From Blastococcus sp. Marseille-P5729 (lineage in GTDB: Bacteria > Actinomycetota > Actinomycetes > Mycobacteriales > Antricoccaceae): a stretch of DNA of 64,000 nucleotides. The translations under genes and the position numbers were made by a program. Shown here piece by piece: positions 28,163-38,584 of this stretch. Location of the stretch: contig NZ_OMPO01000001.1 in NCBI RefSeq assembly GCF_900292035.1, positions 813,192 to 877,191 of the forward strand. The letters are read 5' to 3'. The notes under the pieces are model-generated. The model worked only from the letters and a program-made list of their open reading frames with translations. It was not told where the DNA came from and ran no database searches. Every line of letters starts with the position of its first letter. Positions within the stretch are counted from its first letter, which is position 1.

Positions 28163-29464
28163 ATGACCTCGACTACCCCTGGCCCGAGCACTGCTCTGCT
28201 GACCGACCACTACGAGCTCACGATGATCGCGGCGGCGTTGAAGGACGGAACCGCAAACCGCCCGAGCGTGTTCGAGGCGTTCACCAGACGGCTGCCGGAC
28301 GGACGGCGGTACGGGGTCGTCGGTGGCACCGGCCGGCTGATCGAGGCGATCGAGCGGTTCCGCTTCGATGATGACCAGCTGCGCTTCCTGCGCGACACCA
28401 AGGTGGTGGACGCCGACACGGTGAAGTGGCTCGAGGGGTACCGGTTCACCGGCGACATCGTCGGCTACCGAGAGGGTGAGATCTACTTCCCCGAGTCCCC
28501 GGTCCTTACCGTGCGGTCGACCTTCGCCGAGGCCGTCGTCCTCGAGACCCTCGTGCTGTCCATCCTCAACCACGACTCGGCGGTGGCAAGCGCCGGAGCC
28601 CGCATGGTGTCCGCTGCCGGCGACCGTCCCTGTATCGAGATGGGTTCGCGGCGAGCGCACGAGCAGGCGGCGGTCGCGGCGGCGCGCGCCGCCTACCTGG
28701 TTGGCTTCGCCTCGACGTCCAACCTGGAGGCCGGACGACGCTTCGGGGTCCCGACCGCCGGGACCGCCGCTCACTCGTGGACGCTGCTGCACGACACCGA
28801 GGACGACGCCTTCGCCTCCCAAGTGGCGGCGCTCGGCACCGGCACCTCACTGCTGGTCGACACCTACGACGTCATGGACGGCATCCGCAACGCGATCGAG
28901 GCAGGCGGGACCGAGCTCGGCGCGATCCGGCTGGACTCCGGCGACCTCGGCTCGCTCGCGCACGAGGCGCGCGAGCTGCTGGACTCGCTCGGGGCGAGAA
29001 GGACCCGCATCATCGTCACCAGCGACCTCGACGAGTACGCAATCGCCTCGCTGCGGGCCGCACCGGTGGACGGGTACGGCGTCGGGACCAAGCTGGTCAC
29101 CGGCTCAGGGGCGCCCACCGCGGGCATGGTCTACAAGCTCGTCGAGCGCGACGGGGTGCCGGTGGAGAAGAAGGCCTCCGGCAAGGGCTCGATCGGCGGC
29201 GCTAAGACCGCCGTACGGCGCATCGACGAGCGCGGCCAGATGACCGAGGAGCGCGCTGCGGTGAACGGTCAGCCGGAGTACGACGACAACGACATCCACC
29301 TGCAGGTCGACTTCGTCCGCGGTGGCGAGTTCCTCGAGCGGGACACCCTGGAGACGTCGCGCGCCTATCATCGCGAGGCGATGGCATCGCTGCCGCGCGA
29401 GGCGCTGAAGCTGCTACGCGGCTCGCCGGTGCTCGATGTCGACGTGTACCAACCGGAAGGATGA
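28163..29464 (+). CDS. pncB: Nicotinate phosphoribosyltransferase
   Basis: Makes nicotinate mononucleotide from nicotinate and PRPP in NAD salvage. The 433-residue protein has [47 protein letters not shown] and [13 protein letters not shown], matching the family. TAGGAT lies seven bases before the ATG, so it may be leaderless. It is followed by pncA with a four-base overlap, forming an NAD salvage operon. Confidence 0.96.
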   Translation: MTSTTPGPSTALLTDHYELTMIAAALKDGTANRPSVFEAFTRRLPDGRRYGVVGGTGRLIEAIERFRFDDDQLRFLRDTKVVDADTVKWLEGYRFTGDIVGYREGEIYFPESPVLTVRSTFAEAVVLETLVLSILNHDSAVASAGARMVSAAGDRPCIEMGSRRAHEQAAVAAARAAYLVGFASTSNLEAGRRFGVPTAGTAAHSWTLLHDTEDDAFASQVAALGTGTSLLVDTYDVMDGIRNAIEAGGTELGAIRLDSGDLGSLAHEARELLDSLGARRTRIIVTSDLDEYAIASLRAAPVDGYGVGTKLVTGSGAPTAGMVYKLVERDGVPVEKKASGKGSIGGAKTAVRRIDERGQMTEERAAVNGQPEYDDNDIHLQVDFVRGGEFLERDTLETSRAYHREAMASLPREALKLLRGSPVLDVDVYQPEG

Positions 29465-30048
29465 GCCTGATGAAGGACCGCCAGAGACGCGCGCTGATCA
29501 TCGTCGACGTCCAGAACGACTTCTGCGAGGGCGGGTCGCTCGCGGTGACCGGCGGTGCGCAGGTCGCCCGCGACGTCAGCGCGCTGGTCGAGCGGTCGTC
29601 GTACGACCACGTCGTCGCGACCCGTGACGCGCACATCGATCCAGGCGGGCACTTCAGCGACGAGCCGGACTTCGTAGACTCGTGGCCGGTGCACTGCGTG
29701 GTCGGCACGGACGGCGCACAGCTGCACCCCGATCTGGCGCTCGAGCCGATCGAGGAGACCTTCGATAAGGGCAACTACGAGGCGGCCTACTCCGGATTCG
29801 AGGGCGAGAACGAGGACGGCGAGGCGCTGGCCGACTGGCTGCGCAAGCAGAAGGTGGGCTCGGTCGACATCGTCGGCATCGCGACCGATCATTGCGTGCG
29901 GGCGACGGCCCTCGATGCGGTGCGCGAAGGACTCGCCGTGCGAGTGCTGCTGCCCTACACAGCAGGCGTCGCTGAGGAATCCACCGAGCGGGCGATCGCT
30001 GAGCTGCGCGCCGCCGGCGCCGAGGTCTCTTCCGAGGCACCGGACTGA
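29461..30048 (+). CDS. pncA: Nicotinamidase
   Basis: Hydrolyses nicotinamide to nicotinate, feeding pncB. The 195-residue isochorismatase-fold protein has the catalytic Asp in IIVDVQNDFCEGGSLAV, Lys in FDKGNYEAAYSGFEG and Cys in IVGIATDHCVRATALDA. Metal-site histidines lie in TRDAHIDPGGHFS. It overlaps pncB by four bases (ATGA). Confidence 0.96.
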   Translation: MSLMKDRQRRALIIVDVQNDFCEGGSLAVTGGAQVARDVSALVERSSYDHVVATRDAHIDPGGHFSDEPDFVDSWPVHCVVGTDGAQLHPDLALEPIEETFDKGNYEAAYSGFEGENEDGEALADWLRKQKVGSVDIVGIATDHCVRATALDAVREGLAVRVLLPYTAGVAEESTERAIAELRAAGAEVSSEAPD

Positions 30049-30162
30049 GCCCACGCCTGGCGGCCCGATCACTCCCGCCCCCAGTCCCCGGCTGGCGTCC
30101 GTCCACCGCGTAGCTGGCCGGACGGCGGCGGTGCTGCAGCCGCCCGTACGGCACCGGGAGGC

Positions 30163-31065
30163 TCACGTCGGCACTTGCCACCGTTCGCGCTCGATGCCTA
30201 GCAGCAGCAGGACGCCGTCCAACCCGGGCTGATTCAGGCTGGCCGGAGCCTCTAGCTGCACGACGGGCTTGGCGTTGAAGGCGATGCCGATGCCGGCCTC
30301 GGCGATCATGTCCAGGTCGTTGGCACCATCGCCCACCGCGATCGTCTCGGCGCGGCTCAAGCCGTGCTGCGCGGCCAGCTCTCGCAGGTGCCGGGCCTTG
30401 ACGGAGCGGTCCACGACCTCGCCGAGCACCCGGCCGGTGAGGACGCCGTCCTGCACCTCGAGCAGGTTCGCCGCTGCGAAGTCGAGCCCGATCTGCTCGG
30501 CCAGCGGATCGAGGATCTGGCTGAATCCCCCGGAGACCGCTCCGACCAGGCAGTCCTCGGCCTGCAGCGTGTCGATGAGGGTCCGCGCGCCCGGAGTCAG
30601 CCGCAAGCCGCCGCCGACCTCGTCGATGACCCGCGCCGGCAGCCCCTGGAGGGTCGCGACGCGTGCGTACAGGCTCTCGCGGAAGTCGAGCTCACCGCGC
30701 ATCGCGCGTTCGGTGACCGCGGCGACCTCGGGGCCCTTGCCGGCGTACGCGGCCAGCGAGTCGATGACCTCCCCGGCGACCAGGGTCGAGTCGACGTCCA
30801 TCAGCAGCAGCCCCCGGCGCGGACGCCGGCCCTCGACGGCGTCCTCCACGCAGATGTCGACCGGGACGTCACCTGCCGCGTCGCGCAGCACCGTGCGGGC
30901 AGCGGTGGCCTCCAGCCCGTCGATCCGCAGCTCGAGGGCGGCGGGCTGGTCACTGAGCACCCGCATCGCCTGAATGTCGGCGTCGGCGTCCTCGATGGCC
31001 CGTTCGGTCGACTGCAGCAGCGCGGTGTCGAGCTCGGCGGCGAGCAGGACGGCGAAACAGCTCAT
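30163..31065 (-). CDS. serB: Phosphoserine phosphatase SerB
   Basis: Last step of serine synthesis from phosphoserine. HAD-fold motifs are LLMDVDSTLVAGE (nucleophile DxDST), GAVSGGFSQIL and VGDGANDLDMI. The N-terminal 80 residues form an ACT-like domain region. It is 300 residues, usual for actinobacterial SerB. The adjacent terminator separates it from ctaD. Confidence 0.95.
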   Translation of the reverse strand: MSCFAVLLAAELDTALLQSTERAIEDADADIQAMRVLSDQPAALELRIDGLEATAARTVLRDAAGDVPVDICVEDAVEGRRPRRGLLLMDVDSTLVAGEVIDSLAAYAGKGPEVAAVTERAMRGELDFRESLYARVATLQGLPARVIDEVGGGLRLTPGARTLIDTLQAEDCLVGAVSGGFSQILDPLAEQIGLDFAAANLLEVQDGVLTGRVLGEVVDRSVKARHLRELAAQHGLSRAETIAVGDGANDLDMIAEAGIGIAFNAKPVVQLEAPASLNQPGLDGVLLLLGIERERWQVPT

Positions 31066-31080
31066 GCGGTGGCTCCCAGA

Positions 31081-31115
31081 AAAGGCTCATGGCCGCCCGG
31101 TGGGCGGCCATGAGT
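31081..31115 (-). terminator. Intrinsic terminator of ctaD
   Basis: A perfect 13-bp stem (31087-31099 with 31103-31115), loop GGT; on the minus strand it is followed by CCTTTT. It lies just after the ctaD stop. Confidence 0.88.
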
Positions 31116-31128
31116 CTAGTGATCGTGC

Positions 31129-32940
31129 TTAGCCGTGGTCGGGGTTGCTCTGCGGGTCGCGCGAGCGCACGCTGCCGGCAGCCTGCGGCCCTTCCTCGGA
31201 CCCCTTCTTGCGGCGCTCGGCGATCATCGCCTCGGCGTGCTCGCGGTGCTTCTTGCCCGTGTGCGCCTCGAGCTCCATCCGCTCGAGCATGTGCGGGTAG
31301 TGCAGCTCGAAGGCCGGACGCTCGGAGCGGATCCGGGGCAGCTGGTGGAAGTTGTGCCGCGGCGGCGGGGTGGTGGTCGCCCACTCCAGCGAGTTGCCGA
31401 AGCCCCACGGGTCGTCGGCGGTGGTGACCTCGCCGTACTTGTACGAGCGGACCATATTCCAGATGAAGGGCAGGACCGAGGCGCCCAGCACGAACGAGAA
31501 CACTGTCGAGAGTTGGTTCAGGCCGGTGAACCCGTCGGTCATCAGGTAGTCGCCGTAGCGGCGGGCCATGCCCTCATTGCCCAGGTAGTGCTGCACCAGG
31601 AAGGTGCCGTGGAAGCCGATGAAGGTCAGCCAGAAGTGCCACTTGCCCAGCCGCTCGTCGAGGAACCGGCCGGTGAACTTCGGGAACCAGAAGTACGCGC
31701 CGGCGTACGCCGAGAAGGCCACCGCGCCGAACAGCACGTAGTGGAAGTGCGCGACCACGAAGTAGGTGTCGGAGACGTGGAAGTCCAGTGGCGGGCTGGC
31801 CAGCACCACACCGGTGACGCCGCCGAACAGGAAGGTCACCAGGAAGCCGACCGCGAACAGCATCGGGGTCTCGAAGGTCAACGCCCCACGCCACATCGTC
31901 ATGACCCAGGTGAACATTTTCAGACCCGTCGGGACAGCGATGAGGAAGGTCATGAAGGCGAAGAACGGCAGCATGACCGAGCCGGTGGCGTACATGTGGT
32001 GCGCCCACACCGCGATGGACAGGACCGCGATGGCGGCGGTCGCGAAGACCAGGCCCTTGTACCCGAAGATCGGCTTGCGGCTGAACACCGGCAGGACCTC
32101 GGAGATCACGCCGAAGAACGGCAGCACGATGATGTAGACCTCGGGATGCCCGAAGAACCAGAACAGGTGCTGCCAGAGGATGGCGCCGCCGTTCTCCGGC
32201 TCGAAGACCACCGAGCCGAGCTGCCGGTCGGACATCAGCACCAGGAACGCAGCGGTCAGGATCGGGAAGGCGACCAGGATGATCATCGAGGTGATCAGAG
32301 TGTTCCAGGTGAAGATCGACATCCGGAACATGGTCATGCCGGGGGCACGCATGCACACGATCGAGGTGATGAAGTTGACCGCGCCGAGGATGGTGCCCAG
32401 ACCGGAGATGCCGAGGCCGACGATCCACAGGTCGGCGCCGACGCCCGGCGAGTGAGCGGCGGTCGACAGCGGCGTGTAGGCGAACCAGCCGAAGTCGGCC
32501 GCGCCGGCCGGAGTCAAGAAGCCGGAGAGGTTGACCAGCGAGCCGAACAGGAACAGCCAGAATGACAGGGCGTTCAGCCGCGGGAAGGCCACGTCGGGCG
32601 CGCCGATCTGGATCGGCACGACCAGGTTCGCGAATGCGAAGAACAACGGCGTGGCGAACATCAGCAGCATGATCGCGCCGTGGTTGGTGAACAGCTGGTT
32701 GTACTGCTCCGGCGACAGGAACTGGTAGCCCGGGTATGCCAGCTCGGCGCGCATCAGCAGCGCCATGATCCCGCCGATCATGAAGAAGCCGAACGACGCG
32801 ATGAAGTACATCTTGCCGATCGTCTTGTGGTCGGTCGTCCGCAGGACGTTCGCGAACATCGACCCCTTCGCCGCGGTGCGCGGCGGAGTGGCTGTCGGTG
32901 TTGCGACGACCGGACGTTCGGGCGCGAGGGTCACTGTCAT
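31129..32940 (-). CDS. ctaD: Cytochrome c oxidase subunit I (aa3 type)
   Basis: The catalytic haem-copper subunit with 12 membrane segments and a 603-residue chain. Haem and CuB ligands lie in [14 protein letters not shown] (with the Tyr-His crosslink motif), [13 protein letters not shown] and [14 protein letters not shown] chose the ATG at 32940 (TVTLAPE start) over the in-frame extension. The other oxidase subunits are not in the window. The SCO1 and PCuAC genes at 44.8-46 kb would assemble its copper centre. Confidence 0.97.
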   Translation of the reverse strand: MTVTLAPERPVVATPTATPPRTAAKGSMFANVLRTTDHKTIGKMYFIASFGFFMIGGIMALLMRAELAYPGYQFLSPEQYNQLFTNHGAIMLLMFATPLFFAFANLVVPIQIGAPDVAFPRLNALSFWLFLFGSLVNLSGFLTPAGAADFGWFAYTPLSTAAHSPGVGADLWIVGLGISGLGTILGAVNFITSIVCMRAPGMTMFRMSIFTWNTLITSMIILVAFPILTAAFLVLMSDRQLGSVVFEPENGGAILWQHLFWFFGHPEVYIIVLPFFGVISEVLPVFSRKPIFGYKGLVFATAAIAVLSIAVWAHHMYATGSVMLPFFAFMTFLIAVPTGLKMFTWVMTMWRGALTFETPMLFAVGFLVTFLFGGVTGVVLASPPLDFHVSDTYFVVAHFHYVLFGAVAFSAYAGAYFWFPKFTGRFLDERLGKWHFWLTFIGFHGTFLVQHYLGNEGMARRYGDYLMTDGFTGLNQLSTVFSFVLGASVLPFIWNMVRSYKYGEVTTADDPWGFGNSLEWATTTPPPRHNFHQLPRIRSERPAFELHYPHMLERMELEAHTGKKHREHAEAMIAERRKKGSEEGPQAAGSVRSRDPQSNPDHG

Positions 32941-33111
32941 CCTCCGGATCTGTGGTCTCCCGGCATACGTTGCCACCTTTGGTGCCCCTGTGGCTCTCAA
33001 GGGCGCGCGAGGCGACACGTATGTAGAGAGGATAGTGCCTCTAACGAGTGTTTGACACGGGGGGCACGCTTTCGGAAGGTTCGTGCCGCGACGGTTGGAA
33101 AGGTGAAGTGG

Positions 33112-33765
33112 CTAGGCGATGACCTCGGAGCCGAAGCGGACGAAGGCGAGGACGACGATCAGCACCACCCACGCCACGACCGCGATCGGCATCCACTTGA
33201 TCAGCCTGCGCGAGTAGTGTCCCTGCGCGGCCATCGCCACGAGGATCGCGGCCAGGGTGCACATCGTCGCCAGCCACACGACCATGCAGTACGGGCACAG
33301 CGCGCCGATCACGAAGAAGCTCTGCCAGGCCAGCCAGTGGATGAAGGCCACCGCGCAGAGCGTGCCGCCGAGGAAGGCGCCCCAGTACCAGTCCGGCAAT
33401 CGGGCACCCGCGAGGACGACGACCCCGGTGACGATCACGATCGGGAAGCCGATGATGCCCAGCACCGGGTTCGGCAGATCCCCGATGACGCTTGCCTGCC
33501 AGGACTCGATCACCGACCCGCACGAGAGCACATCGTTGACATTGCACTGCGGGATGTAACTGGCGTCGCCGAGCAGCGCGAGCCGCTCCATCAAGAGGGC
33601 AACCGCTCCGATGAGGCCGACGGCGCCCGAGACGACCAGCACCCAGGCCGCGACGACGAGGGCGCGCGGCCGCGTGTCGACGTGGTCGATCTCGTCGTCG
33701 TAGACGATGTCCTCGTCTGCGACGTCCTCCGAGAGGACGTCGTCACGGGAATGCATACGGTCCAT
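33112..33765 (-). CDS. Vitamin K epoxide reductase (VKOR) family membrane protein
   Basis: Four to five predicted membrane segments and the active-site pair CPYC (ALCPYCMVVW), with the loop cysteines in QCNVNDVLSCGSV. VKOR proteins reoxidise a DsbA-like partner using quinone, driving disulfide formation outside the membrane. The 30-residue N-terminus is acidic. No DsbA-like gene is adjacent. The start at 33765 follows a poor Shine-Dalgarno. Confidence 0.92.
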   Translation of the reverse strand: MDRMHSRDDVLSEDVADEDIVYDDEIDHVDTRPRALVVAAWVLVVSGAVGLIGAVALLMERLALLGDASYIPQCNVNDVLSCGSVIESWQASVIGDLPNPVLGIIGFPIVIVTGVVVLAGARLPDWYWGAFLGGTLCAVAFIHWLAWQSFFVIGALCPYCMVVWLATMCTLAAILVAMAAQGHYSRRLIKWMPIAVVAWVVLIVVLAFVRFGSEVIA

Positions 33766-33868
33766 GTGCTACCCCGGGCCAGAGTTTAGGTGGGCCGTGC
33801 CAGGTTAGTCGCTCGCGCGTCGGTCCTGGGTGATCCAGGCCGCTCGGCGCGCGGCTAGCCTGGTCGCC

Positions 33869-34594
33869 GTGAAACCGTTCCTCCTTCTCGGCACCCGCGA
33901 CCCGCAGGCCGCCTTCGACGAATACGAGTCCGTGCGTCGCCACCTGCAGGTCGACGCGGCCGATCTCGAGCATCGCCAGCTGACCGACCTACCGATTGAC
34001 CCGGTCGATCTGGACGACTACTCGGGCGTGGTGCTCGGCGGTGGCCCCTTCAACGCCAGCGATGTCGTGAAGTCCGACGTGCAGATCGAGGTCGAGGACT
34101 TCCTCGGCCGGCTCGTCGACGAGGTACGCGAGCGCCAGTTCCCGTTCATCGGCCTTTGCTACGGCATCGGTGTCGTCACCATGCGCCTCGGCGGCGTCGT
34201 CAACGACATCTACAAGGAGCCGGTGCACGCGATCGAGGTCGAGCTGACTGACGAGGGCGCCGCTGACCCGCTGCTGGCGGGCGTCCCCACCCGGTTCAAG
34301 GCGTTCGTGGGCCACAAGGAGTCCTGCGCACAGCCGCCGGCGGACGCCGTGCTGCTGGCTAAAGGGTCGGCCTGCCCTGTGCAGATGTACCGGATCGACG
34401 AGAACCTCTACGTGACCCAGTTCCACCCCGAGCTGGACGCCGACGACCTCGCGACCCGCATCCGGCTGTACGAGAACGCGGGGTACTTCCGACCTGATGA
34501 GATGACTCAGCTCATCACCGACGCGCACACCGCCGACCTGCCGGGTGACCAGCACAAGATTCTGAGCAACTTCGCCCGCCGCTACGCCCGCTGA
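33869..34594 (+). CDS. Class I glutamine amidotransferase (GMP synthase-like domain)
   Basis: A 241-residue protein with the class I glutaminase nucleophile in PFIGLCYGIGVV (Cys after Leu) and HPELDADDLATR near the catalytic His. It is a stand-alone domain; amide acceptor unknown. Similar proteins are often called GMP synthase-like. I chose the GTG at 33869, preceded by TAGCCT seven bases upstream, a leaderless pattern. A GTG 39 bases upstream is possible. Confidence 0.83.
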   Translation: MKPFLLLGTRDPQAAFDEYESVRRHLQVDAADLEHRQLTDLPIDPVDLDDYSGVVLGGGPFNASDVVKSDVQIEVEDFLGRLVDEVRERQFPFIGLCYGIGVVTMRLGGVVNDIYKEPVHAIEVELTDEGAADPLLAGVPTRFKAFVGHKESCAQPPADAVLLAKGSACPVQMYRIDENLYVTQFHPELDADDLATRIRLYENAGYFRPDEMTQLITDAHTADLPGDQHKILSNFARRYAR

Positions 34595-34708
34595 TCCACT
34601 TCCCTGCCCCTTTCATCGGGCGGTATCAGGCTGGAAAGTATGCTATGGCCCGGCCCTGCCTGCGAGCAGCGCGGGCATGCGGGCCGTTAGCCATATGGAG
34701 GTCGATAG

Positions 34709-35503
34709 GTGCCCGCGTTCGATGGCAGTTCTGGCTCGATCCACTACGAGGTGCGCGAGGCGGCTGACCCCCGCGCGGTCGTGCTCTTCCTACACGGCTT
34801 CGGTGAGCACGGTGGCCTGTATCAGCGGTACGCCGAGGCACTCAATGCTGCCGGCATCACGCTGGTGACCCTCGACCACCGCGGCCACGGGCGCAGTGAA
34901 GGACCACGCGGCGACGTCGGCTCACTCGATGGGCTGGTGGCGGACGCCGAGCGTCTCTACGAGCTTGTCGTCGCTGACGCGGCTGTACCCGTCGTCCTGC
35001 AAGGGCACTCGCTGGGCTCGGTCGTCGCCGCGGTGCTCGCCATCAAGCACCCTGCGTGGCAGCAGGCGCTAGTGCTGTCGGGCGCGCCGCTGAAGCCTCC
35101 GGTCTGGCTGAAGGAGGTGCTCGACACCCCTGGCGCCCAGATCGACCTCGATGCCGAGGGCTTGGCCACCGACCCTGATTACCTATCGTGGCTGGAGAAC
35201 GATCCGCTCGCGTTCACCGAGGCGGACGCGGTTGCGGCGTTCCGGGCGAGCCTGATCCCCGGCTGGAACGAGCTGTCCTCCGGCGTCAGCAAGATCGCCG
35301 TCCCGACCTTGATCGTGCACGGCGCGGACGACGAGGTGGCCCCGCTCGAGGACACCCGACAGGTCGCGGCACAAATCCCCTCGAGCGAGGTGACGGTGTG
35401 GGAGCGCAGCCGACACGACGTCCTTAACGACGTCGAGCACGCCGAGGTGGCTGCCACGATCATCGACTTCATCGACAGAGCAATCGCTTCGTCGGCCGGC
35501 TGA
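34709..35503 (+). CDS. Alpha/beta hydrolase, monoacylglycerol lipase-like
   Basis: A 264-residue serine hydrolase. The nucleophile elbow is LQGHSLGSVVAAV, the oxyanion region LFLHGFGEHGGLYQR, the acid in PTLIVHGADDEVAPLE and the histidine in RSRHDVLNDVE. These marks resemble monoacylglycerol lipases and lysophospholipases. The GTG start is preceded by GGAGGTC. The next gene starts 26 bases downstream, so they may form an operon. Confidence 0.88.
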   Translation: MPAFDGSSGSIHYEVREAADPRAVVLFLHGFGEHGGLYQRYAEALNAAGITLVTLDHRGHGRSEGPRGDVGSLDGLVADAERLYELVVADAAVPVVLQGHSLGSVVAAVLAIKHPAWQQALVLSGAPLKPPVWLKEVLDTPGAQIDLDAEGLATDPDYLSWLENDPLAFTEADAVAAFRASLIPGWNELSSGVSKIAVPTLIVHGADDEVAPLEDTRQVAAQIPSSEVTVWERSRHDVLNDVEHAEVAATIIDFIDRAIASSAG

Positions 35504-35529
35504 CCCCGGTTGGCACGAGAGGAACGCAC

Positions 35530-36828
35530 ATGAACGATCTGCCCCTGCTGAGCCTGACCGACGCCGACAACGAGCGGCTCGCCCGACTGGCGGAGTTCCC
35601 GCTGCTAGACGCCATTCACGGACGCCGTTCGCGCCGCTTCCCCGTCGGCGGAGAGATTCCCGCTGGTCCGCTGGCGTGGAAGAGCAACAAGCCGGTGCAG
35701 CCACTGAGCGATCTAGAGCGGGCCGTCGTCCTGGCGACGGTTGCCGGCACGACCGGTTGGCACCATGGCATCAGTCACCACCCCGGTTACGCACCGGCGC
35801 TGCCCGACTATTCCGGCAGCGCGACCGGTCGCACCTTCCCGTCCGCAGCTGGCTTCGAGATCGTCGACTTCTTCTTCACCGACGAATCGGGCACCTACTT
35901 CCTGTCGACTCGAGATGCCGAGCCGGAGGTGGCGTTCAGCGAGGGTGAGGGCTTTACCGCCGACCGGCTGAACGGCGTTTTGAAGCGGGTCCGGCGGCTC
36001 AGCGACTCGCGCGTGTGGATTCCGCGCGAAGAGCCCTATCTGGAGGGGCACAACACCTGGATCGCAAATCACCCGGGATCGCTGCTGATCGCTCCGGTCG
36101 CCGACCTCGCTCAGCACACGCTCGCGAACCTCGCGTTCTTCACGCGCAACCGGTACGTCATCTTTGACGACATCAACAACCGTCCCATCCCCGGCATCGA
36201 GAAGTTCGCGGACGTAGCCCGTGTCGATGACCCACTCCCCCTGTCGTTCCTGGAGCAGTACTCGATCACCGAGGCCTCGGCCGAGCTCATGTCGGCGACG
36301 CTCGTCGGTCACCTCGTGCTCGGCGCGATGGGTCTCGGTGGGTGGAGCTTCGACGGGATCGATCGGTTGACCTTCCTCGGAGCGTCTGGTCGCGAGGACA
36401 CCCCGGGCCTGGGGTTTGACATCGTCGAGGACGAGCGGTGGGCGCTGCCCAACGCGACCGGGCTACCGGGCGTCTACGAGACCTACACGCGGCCGTACTA
36501 CGACTCGATGCGCGACGCGATCGACGCGTTCTTCGAGCGCAAGTACGGCCCAGGCGGGCCATTCCACCCTGACACCGATGGGCCGTGGACCGAGAGTGCG
36601 GCGATTCGTGCACAGGCGGCGCGCCCCGACGAGCGGTTCACCGAGCTCATGGCGCTGCAGGCGACCTACATCGACGACACCTTCGGCAAGTTCCCAGGCA
36701 CGGTGCCAACGGTGTGGATCATGAACTACCTTCAGGCGCAGCACCTTGACACCGAGTACTACGACACCCTCTTCAAGCCGGGCTCGTACCTCAGCACCCA
36801 CCACGACCACCAGGCCACCTGGCACTAG
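35530..36828 (+). CDS. Conserved protein, nitroreductase-like, function unknown
   Basis: A 432-residue protein whose N-terminal half has DAIHGRRSRRFPVGGEIP, similar in shape to the FMN-binding nitroreductase/SagB start (RRSxRxF). There is also a conserved-looking SFDGIDRLTFLGASG. I do not recognise the rest. It lies downstream of the lipase gene with 26 bases between and has Shine-Dalgarno AGAGGA. It may act with the lipase on a lipid or peptide substrate. The FMN role is a guess from one motif. Confidence 0.55.
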   Translation: MNDLPLLSLTDADNERLARLAEFPLLDAIHGRRSRRFPVGGEIPAGPLAWKSNKPVQPLSDLERAVVLATVAGTTGWHHGISHHPGYAPALPDYSGSATGRTFPSAAGFEIVDFFFTDESGTYFLSTRDAEPEVAFSEGEGFTADRLNGVLKRVRRLSDSRVWIPREEPYLEGHNTWIANHPGSLLIAPVADLAQHTLANLAFFTRNRYVIFDDINNRPIPGIEKFADVARVDDPLPLSFLEQYSITEASAELMSATLVGHLVLGAMGLGGWSFDGIDRLTFLGASGREDTPGLGFDIVEDERWALPNATGLPGVYETYTRPYYDSMRDAIDAFFERKYGPGGPFHPDTDGPWTESAAIRAQAARPDERFTELMALQATYIDDTFGKFPGTVPTVWIMNYLQAQHLDTEYYDTLFKPGSYLSTHHDHQATWH

Positions 36829-36888
36829 CCCGGTCCTGCACCGCCCGGTTGATCGTCGACTGGCTCGCACTGGCGAGCCGGCGACGGA

Positions 36889-38352
36889 CTAGCTGATCGA
36901 GATGCCGACCAGCTTGGTGTCGAGGTACTCGAGAATCCCTTCCTGCGCACCCTCGCGGCCGAGGCCGGACTCCTTCACGCCACCGAACGGCGCGGCCGCG
37001 GACGTCGGGTTGATGTCGTTGATGCCGACCATGCCGAAGCGCAGTGCTTCGGCGACGCGCAGTGCGCGGCCGATGTCACGGGTATAGATGTACGAGGCGA
37101 GACCGTAGTCGGTGTCGTTGGCCATCTCGATGACCTCGTCCTCGTCGTCAAAGACGATGATCGGCGCGATCGGGCCGAAGGTCTCCTCGCGGTAGATGGT
37201 CATCTCCGGCGTGACGTCGGTGAGCACGGTCGGGGCGAAGAAGTAGCCCTCGGCGTACTCGTCGCCCTCGACCCGCTTGCCGCCGGTCGCGACCGTGGCG
37301 CCCTTCTCTACGGCGTCGGCGACCTGACGCTCCATGCGGTCGTGGGCGTCCTTGTCGATCAGCGGGCCGATGTTGGTGCCCTCGCTCAGGCCGTGGCCGA
37401 CCTTCATCTTCTCCAGGCGGGCGGTGAGGATCTCCAGGAACTTGTCCTTGATCGACGAGTGCACGTAGATCCGGTTCGGGCAGATGCAGGCCTGGCCGGT
37501 GTTGAGCACCTTGACCATTGCCGCGCCGGTCGCCGCATGCTTGGGGTCGGCGTCCCCGAAGACGATGAACGGGGCATGGCCGCCGAGCTCGAGCGAGACG
37601 CGCTTCATCTGATCGGCGGCACCGCGGGCGATGTGCTTGCCGACGGCGGTCGAGCCGGTGAAGGTCAGCTTGCGCACGGCCTTGTTGGTCAGGAACTCGT
37701 CGCCGATCGGGACCGGATCGAGGCACGGCACGAGATTCACCACGCCTGCCGGGACGCCCGCTTCTTCGAGGATCTTGAATACCTCGATGGCGCAGATCGG
37801 CGTCTGCTCCGCCGGCTTGAGGACGACGGTACAGCCGGCCGCGAGCGCGGGAGCGACCTTGCGGGTGATCATCGAGATCGGGTAGTTCCACGGCGTGATT
37901 GCTCCAACGACGCCGACTGGACCGTGCATGACGATGAACCGCTGATCCGCGCGCGCCGATGGGATGGTCTGGCCGTAGACCCGCTTGCCTTCCTCCGCGA
38001 ACCACAGCAGGAAGTCGGCGGCGTACTTGACCTCGATGGAGGCAGCGCGCAGCGGCTTGCCCTGCTCAGTGGACATCAGCTGGGCGAGCTCGTCCTGGCG
38101 CTCCATCATCAGCGCGTGCGCCTTGTAGAGGATCTCCGAGCGCTGGTAGGCGGTGAGCTTCGCCCACGCCGGCAGCGCCGCGGACGCCGAGTCGATGGCT
38201 GCCTTCACGTCGTCGGTGCCGGCGTCCGACACCGTAGCGATCACGCGGCCCGTCGCCGGATCGGTGACCTCGAAGGTTGCGCCTGAGGTGGCGTCTCGCC
38301 ATTGGCCGTCGATGTAGATTCCTTGGAGCCTGCCGTAGTCCAGCTCGCTCAT
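36889..38352 (-). CDS. gabD: Aldehyde dehydrogenase, succinate-semialdehyde dehydrogenase-like
   Basis: A 487-residue NAD(P)-dependent dehydrogenase. The catalytic Cys is in [14 protein letters not shown] and the general base Glu in [13 protein letters not shown], with the cofactor loop [12 protein letters not shown]. The ETPI-like [11 protein letters not shown] and YDVDD-like charge pattern match the GabD family more than betaine or aldehyde dehydrogenases, but the substrate is inferred. It is a separate unit, stop adjacent to the convergent end of the 432-residue gene. Confidence 0.85.
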   Translation of the reverse strand: MSELDYGRLQGIYIDGQWRDATSGATFEVTDPATGRVIATVSDAGTDDVKAAIDSASAALPAWAKLTAYQRSEILYKAHALMMERQDELAQLMSTEQGKPLRAASIEVKYAADFLLWFAEEGKRVYGQTIPSARADQRFIVMHGPVGVVGAITPWNYPISMITRKVAPALAAGCTVVLKPAEQTPICAIEVFKILEEAGVPAGVVNLVPCLDPVPIGDEFLTNKAVRKLTFTGSTAVGKHIARGAADQMKRVSLELGGHAPFIVFGDADPKHAATGAAMVKVLNTGQACICPNRIYVHSSIKDKFLEILTARLEKMKVGHGLSEGTNIGPLIDKDAHDRMERQVADAVEKGATVATGGKRVEGDEYAEGYFFAPTVLTDVTPEMTIYREETFGPIAPIIVFDDEDEVIEMANDTDYGLASYIYTRDIGRALRVAEALRFGMVGINDINPTSAAAPFGGVKESGLGREGAQEGILEYLDTKLVGISIS

Positions 38353-38584
38353 GTGCGCTCCTTTGTCGATGCAGGCGCCGGATGGGACAGGTTGGGTCGG
38401 CGCCGGGTTGCCTTCAACCTAGCGGACGGCGTCCGGCGCCCGAGGACGACGGTTTGCGGGGTTGACGAAGGACGACTGGGCGGGCTGACAGAGATGCCGC
38501 TGGGCGGGCTGAAGACTTGTCCCCGAATGGGTCGTTTTCGGCACATCCGGGGACATTCAGAACGACGCGTCACCCGCGGGCGTG

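Noticed and set aside
31135-32565. 476-codon open frame on the plus strand across ctaD
   Set aside because: It runs antisense to the fully recognisable ctaD frame; composition (H, R, E, G rich) is the usual shadow of a GC-rich gene.
38518-38556. Hairpin-like TGTCCCCG...CGGGGACA
   Set aside because: A long-loop inverted repeat between genes; may be a REP-like sequence, too weak to call a terminator.
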